Shown here piece after piece: positions 1 to 10,294 of a DNA stretch of 64,000 nucleotides; within the stretch, counting starts at the first letter, position 1, and the number at the start of each line of letters is the position of its first letter. Under the pieces are notes generated by a model. The model did no database searches and was not told the origin of the DNA. It worked only from the letters and a program-made list of their open reading frames with translations. The position numbers were made by a program, and so were the translations under genes. The DNA is from CAVZGO01 sp963774935 (lineage in GTDB: Bacteria; Chloroflexota; Anaerolineae; Anaerolineales; UBA4823): positions 372,001 through 436,000 of the forward strand of contig CAVZGO010000007.1 in the NCBI GenBank assembly GCA_963774935.1. Direction: 5' to 3'.

Positions 1-1
1 G

Positions 2-484
2 TTGAGATATGGCGAGCGGCTGACCCTGCGCTTTTGGGGCGTCGCCCCACCTGAGATCGAAGGGCTGCCCAACGTTGAGTTTCCAAGCGAAAAATTCCCG
101 GATTACACGGAGTTTGCCCGTTATTTTTCAAACCAGAGCTGTGATATCTTTATCGCCCCTCTGCGCGACAGCTTGTTCAATCGCTGCAAAAGCAGCATCA
201 AATATCTTGAGTACAGCAGCCTGGGAATCCCCGGTGTATACAGCCGCATCGCACCTTACTCCCAGATAGTGATCAGTGGGAAGAATGGTTTTCTGGCAAG
301 CGACGAGCTAGAGTGGGAGGCCAGTATCACCCACCTTATAGAAGATCATAAATTCCGCCAGCAGGTGGGGCAGGCTGCTTATCGAACGGTAACCAAAAAC
401 TGGTTACTGTCGCAGCATTCTTATGAGTGGGGCATGATTTACCGCTCTGCTTTAGCCTCCCGAGCCAACACGAAGATTAGCTGA
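2..484 (+). CDS. Glycosyltransferase, C-terminal fragment (cut by window edge)
   Basis: The reading frame is open from the left edge, so the true start lies outside the window. The visible 160 residues are the C-terminal Rossmann half of a GT4/GT-B type glycosyltransferase: 'FIAPLRDSLFNRCKSSIKYLEY' style core, then 'GIPGVYSRIAPY' and a 'GKNGFLASDELEW' loop. The same block recurs in the first half of the protein at 4528-6702 ('IAIAPLEDNLFNLCKSPLKY', 'LGIPGVYSEMAPY'), so the two are paralogues. It is the first visible gene of a plus-strand polysaccharide cluster and probably acts in the cytoplasm on a lipid-linked glycan. Donor and acceptor sugars cannot be told from the sequence. Confidence 0.8.
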   Translation: MRYGERLTLRFWGVAPPEIEGLPNVEFPSEKFPDYTEFARYFSNQSCDIFIAPLRDSLFNRCKSSIKYLEYSSLGIPGVYSRIAPYSQIVISGKNGFLASDELEWEASITHLIEDHKFRQQVGQAAYRTVTKNWLLSQHSYEWGMIYRSALASRANTKIS

Positions 485-554
485 TATTCTATGGTGTGTT
501 CCCGGATGTCTTACAAAGTGAATACCACCAATCCCAGCAAGCGCAGAAATTGAC

Positions 555-2468
555 ATGTCAGGCCAGTTCTTGAAATCCATCCATTACCGGTTCACAGATA
601 CTTACCAGCGTGCTGCTCAAGTCTGGCAGGAAGAAGGAGCACGCATCTTTTTCCAGCGCAGCGCCCGCAAGCTGCTGCGCTGGGTGGGCATTTCTAATCC
701 GGCTGATTCATCTTATAAATACGAAATCGAGGCGCTCTTGAAGAACCCCTTTTTCGACCCCTCAAAAATTGATCTACAGGCACTCTTACAACCAGACCCT
801 CAGGTAAGTATTGTCGTGCCGGTCTATAACGGGCTCAGCTTTGTGCCAGCCTGTCTGCGCAGTTTCTTCACCGCCCCGGTTGGAATCAGCTTCGAAGTCA
901 TCGCCATCGACAATGGCTCCACTGACGGCATACTGCCCATCTTGCGAGAGATGACCTCTGAATTTCCCAATCTGAAGGTGATCGAAAACACCACAAACGT
1001 CGGATTTGCCCAAGGAATCAACCAGGGGGCGGCTCTGGCGCGTGGCGAATATCTTGCCATCTGCAACAGCGACATTCTGGTTACGCCGGCGTGGCTAGAT
1101 CGGCTGGTTTCTGCATTCCATCAAGATCCATTCCTGGCAGTTGCCAGCCCGGTGACCAACTATGTCGGTGAAGGACCGCAGCTAGATCTCGCTGCCCAGT
1201 CGATCACGCCTGAGACCTATCAAGCATACGCCCAACAGATCGCTGGCAGTGCAGGCATCCTTCCGGTAGCAGACCGGCTGGTATTCTTCTGCGTGATGGT
1301 TCGCAAGCGAGTGTTTGATCAACTGGGCGGATTGGCGAGCGCCTTCGGTCTCGGCAATTACGAAGATGATGACTTCTGCCTGCGTGCCCGCATGGCAGGA
1401 CACACCCTGGCAATCGTCCCCGGTTGCTTTGTATTTCACCATGGCAGTCGCACTTTCTCCGAACACAAGATTGATCACACAAAATGGATGCTGCAAAACG
1501 AGAAAATCTTCTATGATCGGGCGACACGTTTTTCCATCCAAAGCCCATTGCCCAATCGCTCTAAACGTCTAAGGCAGCCTCCGCCAGTAGTCTCAGTCAT
1601 TGTGCGCACCAAAGACAGACCTCACCTGCTCCGCCAGGCGTTAAACAGCCTCGCCAACCAGTGCTTCCAAGATTTCGAAGTGGTGCTGGTTAACGACGGC
1701 GGTCAGGGAATCGACGGTTTACTGGCAGAATTCGAGCCTTTTCTTGATATTGTCCCACTAAACTTCACGATTCCCGTTGGGCGCGCCCAGGCGCTCAATC
1801 GCGGCCTGGAAAAAGTACGCGGCCAGTGGATCACTTACCTGGATGACGATGATATCCTTTACCCGCTTCATTTAGAACGGTTGCTTGTCGCTGCATCTCA
1901 TTCGCCAGAGACGCCGGTAGCATATACCGATGCAAACAAATCCTTATGTTGGGTTGATTCCTTGAATAGCAATCAAGACCTTGTTGTACTGGACCGCATT
2001 CGCTTCGCCAGTAAAGCATTTTCTCTTGATGAAATGCTTATCGACAACTGGATACCGATCATGTCCTTCATGCACAACACCCGCCTGATTGAAGAAGCTG
2101 GGCAATTTGATCCTGAACTGCAGATTTTTGAAGATTGGGATTTCCTGATCCGCCTGGCGCAGCGCTACCGCTTTGAACATGTCCCTCGACCGAGCTGCGA
2201 GTATCGTTTCCGATTTGGAAAGCAATTTGACGATTCCACTTTGCAACAACGCGAAAATGCGTTAAAATACCGGTCACTGATTTATGAAAAATATTCTGCA
2301 GTAAATATAAGTATTGCAAAGAAAAGAAACGACACAATAATAGCTGTAGCAAAACAAATTGAGGATGTTCGCAGAATTGCAAATTTACAACTGAACGACG
2401 GACAAAAGAGTCTGTTAATCGCAGCAAGATTGGGCGGTTTTCCGCTTCCCGAGGCGATGCGAGGCTGA
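555..2468 (+). CDS. Two-domain family 2 glycosyltransferase
   Basis: A 637-residue protein with two GT2 (GT-A fold) domains in tandem. Domain 1 (about residues 80-310) has 'VSIVVPVYNG', the nucleotide-binding 'AIDNGSTDG' and a 'CNSDI' acidic motif with a later 'EDDDFCLRARMAG'. Domain 2 (about 350-600) has 'VSVIVRTKDR', 'VLVNDGG' and a clear 'YLDDDD' metal-binding motif, followed by 'FEDWDFLIRLAQRY'. Such tandem enzymes add sugars to growing surface polysaccharide. ATG at 555 is the first in-frame start, without a strong ribosome site. It sits between two other glycosyltransferase genes on the same strand, and the role in EPS or O-antigen assembly is inferred from that context. Confidence 0.88.
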   Translation: MSGQFLKSIHYRFTDTYQRAAQVWQEEGARIFFQRSARKLLRWVGISNPADSSYKYEIEALLKNPFFDPSKIDLQALLQPDPQVSIVVPVYNGLSFVPACLRSFFTAPVGISFEVIAIDNGSTDGILPILREMTSEFPNLKVIENTTNVGFAQGINQGAALARGEYLAICNSDILVTPAWLDRLVSAFHQDPFLAVASPVTNYVGEGPQLDLAAQSITPETYQAYAQQIAGSAGILPVADRLVFFCVMVRKRVFDQLGGLASAFGLGNYEDDDFCLRARMAGHTLAIVPGCFVFHHGSRTFSEHKIDHTKWMLQNEKIFYDRATRFSIQSPLPNRSKRLRQPPPVVSVIVRTKDRPHLLRQALNSLANQCFQDFEVVLVNDGGQGIDGLLAEFEPFLDIVPLNFTIPVGRAQALNRGLEKVRGQWITYLDDDDILYPLHLERLLVAASHSPETPVAYTDANKSLCWVDSLNSNQDLVVLDRIRFASKAFSLDEMLIDNWIPIMSFMHNTRLIEEAGQFDPELQIFEDWDFLIRLAQRYRFEHVPRPSCEYRFRFGKQFDDSTLQQRENALKYRSLIYEKYSAVNISIAKKRNDTIIAVAKQIEDVRRIANLQLNDGQKSLLIAARLGGFPLPEAMRG

Positions 2469-2531
2469 ATATGATTACCTGATATTCTCATCTTCAGCAC
2501 TCAGGACTCCAGTCCTCGTCTGGATAAAATT

Positions 2532-4434
2532 ATGATAATTAGACGAAGATTTAGAGTTTGGAAACTGGTAGTCCTGGTTTTGTTGGTAGGTTTCTCGCAA
2601 AGCGGCGTATTCATGCTGCCAATCGCCCATGCCGCACAGGCAGACATCACCCCACCACCTGCTGAATTCGATAACGCCCTTGCGGTCTCGATCTCCCCAT
2701 CGAAAGTTAAAGAAAGCAATGATTTTGCCACCCAGGCTTTGATGGACCCCTGGGATATGACAGAGTTTTCTGATATCTCACGCTACTTGAACGAGTCGAA
2801 TGTGGTCCAGCACCTGACGAACATTCAAGTAGCTAACGGGGTCTTTTCCGCTCGCTCACAATCCACCGACGCGCAATTCTATACGATCTTTCCCGGCTAC
2901 CAATCTTCCATCAATTCTCTCAATACTCCTGTGCTCCCTGGGAGTTTGTTCCCCATCAATTCTGCCAAATATCACTGCCTTTACTCCCGCATGAAAATTG
3001 AGACCAATCCCAGCGATGCCATGCGCATTTTTTGGTTCGCTGACAAATTCCTGGGAAACGGGCAATTTGGGGTCACCAAAAGCATCGCCATCCCATCCTC
3101 CGCCTGGCAACTGTATTCAATTGACCTGAAAACGAATTTTGATAGTGCTAACAGCAACACCGCCTGGAGCAATGTGGCATATTGGCGAGGCTTGCGATTT
3201 CGATCCCACCACGTTAAGTGGGGTCAATTTCGCTGTGGACTGGGTACGTCTCACCGACTGCACACCGATCAACACGAACCTGAGCTGGACGCCTGTATCC
3301 GGAAGCATGGAAATTTGGGCAGGCATTGGTGCGAAAACGCTTGACTTTAAAGTTGGCTCCGTAGATGGCGCATCAGGCTCATCCATCCTGGATGTTCAGG
3401 GATGGCAGGCAGGCTCATATTATATCGGGCTGAAAGATTCTGCCGGTAATGTATCCTGGATCAGCCAACCCCTGGTCGTTGACGGTGCGCCACTGGTATC
3501 CTTCGCCAGACCTTCTTTTAATACCGGTGTTAGCTATACCTGGACGATGAATACTTCGAGTGACCTGGTCACCAGCCCGGACCAGACCCGCTGCGTGGAT
3601 TACTCCTTCCAAAATGGCATGCTCAATCTGGTCACCCAACCGTCATTTAATTTACCAGAGGACTGCAGGAACACGACCGCTTGGGGGGCAGTCGCCAGCG
3701 ACCCCCAGTTGGTGCTGAGCATGCCGTCTCAGAAAATTGATACCAGCCTGTATCGGTACCTCACCATCCGAATGAATATGGATGGTATGATCCAGGACAT
3801 CAATAATGGTTGGCACATGCGCTGGCTGTGGAAAACCTATGAAAATAATGACCCCAACAAGTGGTGTATCAATGTTTCGAATGACATCGTGATCGATCCG
3901 GCCTGGCAGACTATCATGGTTGATCTGCACGATGGCCCGTCCGGCACCACCGAAGATTGGGTCGGATATGGCGGCTGCTATTCGCGTCACTGGACCAGCA
4001 ATCCGGCGGTATGGCTGCGCCTGGATCCCAACGAAAATACCACCAGCTCAACCTTCAATCAGATTATCGATTCAATCACCTTGAGCCAGGTGGATTCTGT
4101 GACGCGTGGACAGTTATTTCCAGTCCAGGTCCAAAGCAACGAATCCTTCTCTAACCTCAATATATCACTGTACTACACCACAAACCGGCAAGTCATCAAT
4201 CAAAACCAGGCCACCATCCGCACCATTACAGCCCCACCGCTGGCAGCATATCGCATTTATTTGCCATTCACACTGCGTAACGTCAACCTCTCGGGTGGAC
4301 TCAATCCGAATGCTACGGTCTTTTATTGGGATACCACAAATGTTGCTGCCGGAACGTATTATATGTGCATGGAAGCCAGCGATGGTTTGAATAAAACCTC
4401 TGCTTGCAGCCCTGCTCCGCTCAACGTGCGTTAA
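2532..4434 (+). CDS. Secreted protein with YLP motif (frameshift near 3198)
   Basis: The N-terminus has a clear Sec signal peptide (about residues 1-35, basic start, hydrophobic 'LVVLVLLVGFSQ', 'AHA' before the mature part). The first frame runs to about 3198 ('AYWRGLR') and continues one frame over as 'FDPTTLSGVNFAVDWVRL', so one gene of about 630 codons is split by an indel. It has beta-rich, Trp-rich repeats resembling carbohydrate-associated modules, but I do not recognise a catalytic domain. Near the C-terminus is 'YRIYLPFTLRNV', a motif also seen in other secreted proteins of this window. Its position inside a glycosyltransferase cluster suggests a surface protein linked to the polysaccharide. 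Confidence 0.65.
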
Positions 4435-4494
4435 CCCCTTCCCAACTCTATACAGATCGCTTAAAGCAAGAACCGATTGTGCGTGTTATACTTT

Positions 4495-4500
4495 TATAAT
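4495..4500 (+). promoter_or_regulatory. Candidate -10 box TATAAT
   Basis: A perfect TATAAT lies in the short gap after the secreted-protein gene and 28 bp before the GTG start I prefer for the next glycosyltransferase. No good -35 box sits at 17 bp. It supports placing the start downstream of this box rather than at the TTG at 4477. Confidence 0.35.
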
Positions 4501-4527
4501 CCGCACAATAAGGCAATAATTCTGGCT

Positions 4528-6702
4528 GTGTCAACGCGCGATGATCGTACAATCGTCCTATACACCCTGAATCCCTGGAGACACGCGCTGCCAGTCATCC
4601 GGGTAATCGGCCCTGCCCAACAGGCGGGGTTTCGAGTTATTCCCGGCAACCGGATGGAGACCGTTTCACCCCGTCTGGTCTCGGCAGCAAGCCTGGTGGT
4701 GATACAGCGTGATTTTCCGCGACTGAATAAAGCCTATCTTGAGATCCGAGAACGCGCCCAGGCTGCCGGGACACCTGTCATTTTTGACCTCGACGATCTT
4801 TTATTGGGACTTCCTCCCAACCATATTGACCAAAAAAATCAATACTACGCGGATGCTTATCTTCCTGTCATGCAGGCGATGCTTGACGCTGACTTTGTCA
4901 CTGCCAGCTCGGCTCCGTTGTGTGATTATCTGCGAACCTATAATCCCAAGACATCCTTACTCCCGAACTATCTCAACGATCATCTTTGGTCGATACGCCA
5001 GCCACGTTCTACCGCTCACCGAGATGCGCCTATCGTAATCGGCTACATGGGCAGCAATACCCACGATCATGACCTTCAGTTGATCAGCCCCGCGTTGGAA
5101 GAAATCCTCCAACGCTACAAAACCCGTGTTGCTCTGAAACTTTGGAGTCTGAAACCACCCAGAAGTTTAGGGCGGCTTTCGAACGTCGAATGGATTCCGA
5201 ACACAATTTACGATTACGCCGCATACGCAAGTTATTTAGTTACCCAGGTTTGTGATATCGCCATTGCACCCCTTGAAGATAATCTATTTAACCTTTGCAA
5301 GAGCCCGCTTAAATATTTAGAGTACAGCGCGCTTGGCATCCCGGGCGTTTATTCAGAGATGGCTCCTTACCGGGATGTAATCCAGCATGGAGAGAATGGG
5401 ATGCTAGCCCGCTCGCAGCAAGAGTGGGTTAATCACCTCTTGTTACTCATTGAAGAACCACATCTTCGCCAGGAGATGGCTAAACAAGCCCAGGCGACCG
5501 TCGTCGAACACTGGCTCCTCTCAAACAATACAGCCTGCCTGCAAACCTTCTATCAAGAAATGATCCCTACCCGATCACCCAAACAAAATTTGGCTTATCC
5601 GACCCAGGTGATTGAGCAAACCTTGATCAAGCTACGCATGGCATTGACACCGCCCGGCAGCCTGCGCGAGCGAGTTGTCTGGGCACCAATCCGTACCGCT
5701 CAGATCATAAACACAGAAGGATTTCCTGGCATGGCCAGGCGGTTGCGAGATAGCCTGAAACATTCCAAGAATAGCGCGCCGGAGCCACTGCTGCTGCAAC
5801 AATCCAGCCAAACAGGAGCTGGCGGGAATTTTCCTCGCCGTCGCACCAGCATGCCATCACTGGCAGAAACTGGCTTCGGTAATACCTATTCTCAGAACGA
5901 ACCATTGATATTCGATACCTCCAGGCAAACCGTCCAGATATCCCGAAGCAGTATCATCATCTTGACCCACAATAACCTCAACTACACCCGCCTGTGTCTG
6001 GACAGCATATTTGACCACACATCTGGCATGGATTTCGAAGTCATAATTGTTGATAATGGATCTAGCGACGGCACCCAGGATTACCTGGCTTCTCTGGCAG
6101 CCGCGCATAAAAAACAGCCTAAACTCCCAGTTCTGAAAGTCATTCAGAATCAGGAAAACCAGGGCTTCGCACGGGGAAATAACCAGGGCGCTGCTGCTGC
6201 AGACGGCGATATCCTTGTTTTTCTAAACAATGACACCATTGTCACTCCAGGATGGCTGCCAGGATTGGTTAAATATCTGCGCTTCCCAGAAATTGGTATG
6301 GTTGGTCCCGTCACGAACTCTTCTGGAAATGAGAGCCGGATTGAAATTGAATACCGAAACCTGGAGGAGATGCAAACTTTCGCCCGCGCCTATACCCAGC
6401 AGCATGACGGAGAGGCATTCGAAATTGGGATGTTAGCCTTTCTTTGCGTTGGAATACGGCGCTCCGTGTATCAGGAAATTGGGGCGCTAGATGAGCGCTT
6501 TGGACTGGGTATGTTCGAGGATGATGATTACGCCATCCGGGTTCGAAAAAACAATTATCACATTATCTGCGCACAGGATGTCTTCATTCATCATTGGGGA
6601 AGCGCCAGCTTCTCGCGCTTGCCAAGCAAAGACTTCTATCGCATCTTCAATAAGAATCACAAGAAATTCGAGGAAAAATGGGGCGATCAGTGGATCAAGT
6701 AA
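4528..6702 (+). CDS. Bifunctional GT4-GT2 glycosyltransferase
   Basis: A fusion of two glycosyltransferases, about 724 residues from the GTG at 4528 (the open frame extends to 4477, but a TATAAT lies inside that extension). The N-terminal half is GT-B like, with 'VIQRDFPRLNKAYLEI', 'VIFDLDDLL', 'IGYMGSNTHDHDL' and 'IAIAPLEDNLFN'. The C-terminal half is a GT2 domain with 'SIIILTHNNLNYTRLCLDS', 'IIVDNGSSDGT', 'NQGFARGNNQGA' and 'FLNNDTIVTPGWL'. Its first half is a paralogue of the partial gene at the window's left edge. The stop overlaps the next gene, the ABC exporter permease, by 25 bp, so the two are probably cotranscribed for polysaccharide assembly and export. Confidence 0.87.
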   Translation: MSTRDDRTIVLYTLNPWRHALPVIRVIGPAQQAGFRVIPGNRMETVSPRLVSAASLVVIQRDFPRLNKAYLEIRERAQAAGTPVIFDLDDLLLGLPPNHIDQKNQYYADAYLPVMQAMLDADFVTASSAPLCDYLRTYNPKTSLLPNYLNDHLWSIRQPRSTAHRDAPIVIGYMGSNTHDHDLQLISPALEEILQRYKTRVALKLWSLKPPRSLGRLSNVEWIPNTIYDYAAYASYLVTQVCDIAIAPLEDNLFNLCKSPLKYLEYSALGIPGVYSEMAPYRDVIQHGENGMLARSQQEWVNHLLLLIEEPHLRQEMAKQAQATVVEHWLLSNNTACLQTFYQEMIPTRSPKQNLAYPTQVIEQTLIKLRMALTPPGSLRERVVWAPIRTAQIINTEGFPGMARRLRDSLKHSKNSAPEPLLLQQSSQTGAGGNFPRRRTSMPSLAETGFGNTYSQNEPLIFDTSRQTVQISRSSIIILTHNNLNYTRLCLDSIFDHTSGMDFEVIIVDNGSSDGTQDYLASLAAAHKKQPKLPVLKVIQNQENQGFARGNNQGAAAADGDILVFLNNDTIVTPGWLPGLVKYLRFPEIGMVGPVTNSSGNESRIEIEYRNLEEMQTFARAYTQQHDGEAFEIGMLAFLCVGIRRSVYQEIGALDERFGLGMFEDDDYAIRVRKNNYHIICAQDVFIHHWGSASFSRLPSKDFYRIFNKNHKKFEEKWGDQWIK

Positions 6703-7515
6703 GTGAAATTTTTGATACATCAGCGCGTCCCCACCCCCTGGTGGAAGAGTTTCGGGCAATCATCTCGTATCGCGAGTTACTCGTCCAGTTTGTCTCGCGC
6801 TCCCTCAAGACGCGTTATAAACGCTCTTTCTTGGGCATTTTTTGGACCATGCTCAATCCCTTGCTGACCATGATTGTGCTCACCCTGGTCTTTTCAAACT
6901 TGTTCCGCTTTTCCGTACCTGACTATCCGATTTATATTCTCAGCGGGTTGTACCTTTGGGGCTTCTTTTCACATGCCACCAGCTTCGCTATGGGAGAAAT
7001 GCTTTGGAGTGGCAGCCTGTCTGTCCCGCATATACGTTCCGAAATCGGTTTTTGCAATATCTGCAGTAGGCACCAGCCTGGTCAACCTTTTGCTCTCACT
7101 CGTGCCACTGTTCCTGATCGCAGCATTTCTACATGTGCCAATAACACCAGCGATCTTAAGCTTGCCGTTAGCTATCCTGATCGTGGTCATGTTTTCACTT
7201 GGAGTTGGTTTACTGCTATCCACTGCTGCCGTTTATTTTGCGGATATGCTGCCAGTGTACGACGTTTTATTAGTCATCTGGATGTATGCCACCCCGATCA
7301 TCTACCCGATCGATATCATCCCCGAAAGATTCGTGTGGATCATGAAACTTAACCCTATGTATTACATGGTGACAATTTTTCGCGAGCCGATCTATGCCGG
7401 CACTCTCCCCGAATTAAGCACCTGGCTGATTGCGGCTGGCTTTGCAGTTTTCGCACTGGTCACCGGCAGCCTGATCTTCACTGCCCGGTCTCACGAGTAC
7501 GCATACCGGATTTAG
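6678..7515 (+). CDS. Polysaccharide ABC exporter permease (Wzm-type; frameshift near 7018)
   Basis: ABC-2 type permease of the Wzm/TagG family, which moves undecaprenyl-linked polysaccharide across the membrane together with the ATPase encoded next. The N-terminal part has the typical amphipathic start 'LLVQFVSRSLKTRYKRS' then 'LGIFWTMLNPLLTMIVL'. The rest continues in another frame as 'SRIYVPKSVFAISAVG' through the last helices ending 'ARSHEYAYRI'. The break lies near 7010-7024; removing one base gives about 278 residues, normal for the family. A GAGGAAAA ribosome site precedes the ATG at 6678. The start overlaps the previous glycosyltransferase. Confidence 0.88.
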
Positions 7516-7539
7516 ACCACCCACCGGCTTACTTAATCC

Positions 7540-9069
7540 ATGTCCGAGCCTGCTGTCTTGTTTCAAAATGTTTCAGTGCGCTACCGAGTCCCCGCGAACG
7601 CGTCTCGGGCATCAAAGAGTATGCTGTACGGCGACTCAAGCGCCGGATTGAATTTTCTGATTTTTGGGCGTTGCAAGATGTCAGCTTTGAAGTTCAGCCA
7701 GGAGAGATATTTGGCATCATTGGAAGAAATGGCGCCGGGAAAAGCACGCTCTTAAAAGTGATGTCCCGCGTATTGCAACCTACGCAAGGCCGCCTGGTCT
7801 TGCGCGGTCGTCCGGCGCCTCTGCTGGAGCTCGGTGGAGGTTTTCACCCTGAGCTTACCGGTCGTGAGAACATTTTCCTAAATATGGCGCTGCTTGGACA
7901 CGCGCGACAGGTAACAAACCAGTATTTTGATGCTATCGTTGAATTTTCCGAAATCCCCGAGTTCATTGATGCCCCACTGCGCACTTATTCCACCGGCATG
8001 GTAGCTCGACTCGGATTTGCTGTTGCCACCTGTTTGCGACCGGAAATCTTGCTGGTGGATGAAGTGCTCTCCGTTGGGGACAGTCAGTTCCAACAAAAAT
8101 GTCTGGACCGTATGGTTTCCTTCAACAAACAAGGCACAACGATCGTGATCGTCTCTCACGGTATGGCTGCCATACAGGCTTTCTGCCAGCGTGCACTGTG
8201 GATCGACAAAGGCAGAGTCCAGGCGGTTGGTCTGGTTGACGATGTCATCCAACAATATATCTACCAGAATCGCCCCCAACCTACGCATCACGTCGCTGCT
8301 GCTGAACACCAGATCAGATCTCAGCCGGTGCTTCTATCTGCACCTCCTTTAGAGAAAGACCATTACCGGCTGGATCAAGTGGGCGCTATCTATCCAGCAG
8401 ACAAGATATTCAATGTGAACGAGGGGACTATTTCTACCTGGATCTCTTTTCAGGAAGAACATATGGCACAGGATGCCATTCTTTTCCACAGCGATGACAG
8501 CCGATTTGTGCTCTATCTCGCCCCACACCAACCACCTGGCGCTGAAAAAGAGCTGCATCTCTTGATCGCTCGAGCGGGGGGCAACCGGCGCTCATTCGAC
8601 ACCTATTTTGGAGCCAACCTGTTCCCTGAAGTATCCGCTATGCTAAAAGTAAACGTTGATGGCTCCCCAAGTAGATTCAACCAGCAACCCAATACCACCA
8701 ACCGTTAAATCGGGAACCGCGTCTTTCACCTTCAAACCAGATCAATGGCATCAAATCACTATGACCTGGTTGGGATATCCTGATGGTCAGCTTGAACTCT
8801 TTGTCGATGGGCAGTCAGTCGGAACCCGCTCTTATGACAGCCGGAATGATAGCGGAGACAACTTACCCAGCCAGATCTCAATCGGGATGCGCCCATCCAC
8901 ATGGACAGGCGAATTGCTCTTACAGGACGATGGTACCGTACTTGAGTCTCGACCAGCATCACAAATGTCTATACAAGATGCCAAAATTGAAATTAGCGAT
9001 CTGCGCCTGTATCCCAAGGCGCTAGACCCTCATCAGATCAATCATTTGTATCATGAAACCCATCCCTGA
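7540..9069 (+). CDS. Polysaccharide ABC exporter ATPase with LamG-like tail (Wzt-type; two frameshifts)
   Basis: ATPase partner of the permease just upstream. Walker A is 'GRNGAGKSTLLK', the signature is 'YSTGMVARLGFA' and Walker B is 'EILLVDEVLSVGD', as in Wzt/TagH proteins. The N-terminus 'VLFQNVSVRYRVP' is in one frame and continues as 'RERVSGIKEYAVRRLKRRI' in another: a C run near 7590 appears one base short. A second break near 8655-8670 shifts frame again. The extra C-terminal domain (about residues 270-505) looks like a concanavalin/LamG jelly roll ('GTISTWISFQEEHMAQDAIL', 'WHQITMTWLGYPDGQLELF'). In Wzt proteins such a domain recognises the terminus of the exported glycan; here that is inferred. 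Total about 509 codons. Confidence 0.85.
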
Positions 9070-9124
9070 TGATACCTCGAGCAACGCCCAACCATGCTCA
9101 GCAGTCAGACGTCTTGACACTGCT

Positions 9125-10294
9125 ATGCGGGTATTGATCTGCCGGTCCAACCCTATCGCACCAGATCCCAGGGTGGAAAAAATCGCCCGTGCGCTGACAA
9201 ATTTCGGCTACTCGGTGCAATGTCTTGGCTGGGATCGCACCGGGCAGCTTGCCACTTCCGCCCAATTAGAAACGCCAGGGCTGGACAACAATACTGGTAC
9301 TCCAATCCATATTTACCGGCTCTCGATTATTGCGCCTTTCGGACATGGCTTGAATAATCTACCCAATCTGCTGCGCTGGCAATCCGGGCTGCTAGCCTGG
9401 CTGATTCGCCACCGCGGAGAATACGACCTGATCCACGCCTGCGATTTTGATACCATTCTCCCTGCCCTGCTGGTTAAACGCCTGTACGGCAAGAAAGTTA
9501 TCTATGATATCTTTGATTTTTATGCGGATCACCTGCGTGCGACGCCAACCTGGTTGAAAAAAACCATTCGGAACGTTGACCTGTGGGCGATTGGGAAGGC
9601 AGATGCCTTAATATTGGTGGATGATTCTCGCTGGGAGCAGATCGATGGGGCAAATCCGAGACTCAGCGCTGTTATATACAACAGCCCTGGCGAAGCCTTA
9701 ATTCCGGAGGCAGACGATCTGGCTAAAGAACCAGGCTGCACGCTCCGCCTGGCTTATATTGGATTACTGCAGGTTGAACGTGGTCTGACTGAAATGTTGC
9801 AAGTGCTCAAAATTCATCCTGAATGGCATCTCGATTTGGCCGGCTTCGGTGGTGATGAAGAAACTATCCGTACTGCGGCTGCCTCGCTGAAAAATGTCCA
9901 CTGGCATGGCCGAGTGCCTTACGAACGCGCTCTGCAGCTCAGTCAGGCTGCTGATGTGCTCTTTGCCCTCTATGATCCAGCAATTCCTAACCATCGTTAC
10001 TCCAGCCCAAACAAGGTATTTGAGGCTATGATGTTAGGCAAGCCGATCATTGTTGCTCGCTCCACCAATATGGATACGATGATCGAGCGCCTCGGCTGCG
10101 GATTGGTTGTAGCGTATGGCAACATCCCGGAACTGGAACAGGCTTTACTTCGTTTACAACAAGACCCCCATTTCACAGCCCAGCTTGGAGTCCAGGCACG
10201 CAAGGCATACGATATCAGCTACAGTTGGAATGAGATGCAATTACGCCTGTGCAAGCTATACCAGCAAGTCCTGGCACCAGCCACCTCAAAATGA
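9125..10294 (+). CDS. GT4 family glycosyltransferase
   Basis: A GT-B fold glycosyltransferase of about 389 residues. It has the N-terminal 'MRVLICRSNPIAPDPRVEKI' expected for this group, 'LIHACDFDTILPALLVKRLY', and the C-terminal nucleotide-sugar part with 'AYIGLLQVERGLTEML' and 'SSPNKVFEAMMLGKPII' (the conserved E within 'FEAMM'). The frame is open back to an ATG at 9053 inside the preceding ABC gene. I prefer 9125 because the family begins there, although neither start has a strong ribosome site. It overlaps the next glycosyltransferase by ATGA, so the two are translationally coupled. Confidence 0.85.
   Translation: MRVLICRSNPIAPDPRVEKIARALTNFGYSVQCLGWDRTGQLATSAQLETPGLDNNTGTPIHIYRLSIIAPFGHGLNNLPNLLRWQSGLLAWLIRHRGEYDLIHACDFDTILPALLVKRLYGKKVIYDIFDFYADHLRATPTWLKKTIRNVDLWAIGKADALILVDDSRWEQIDGANPRLSAVIYNSPGEALIPEADDLAKEPGCTLRLAYIGLLQVERGLTEMLQVLKIHPEWHLDLAGFGGDEETIRTAAASLKNVHWHGRVPYERALQLSQAADVLFALYDPAIPNHRYSSPNKVFEAMMLGKPIIVARSTNMDTMIERLGCGLVVAYGNIPELEQALLRLQQDPHFTAQLGVQARKAYDISYSWNEMQLRLCKLYQQVLAPATSK

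Noticed and set aside
4477..4527. TTG at 4477 as start of the GT4-GT2 protein
   Set aside because: The extra 17 codons contain a perfect TATAAT and do not match the family N-terminus. GTG at 4528 fits better.
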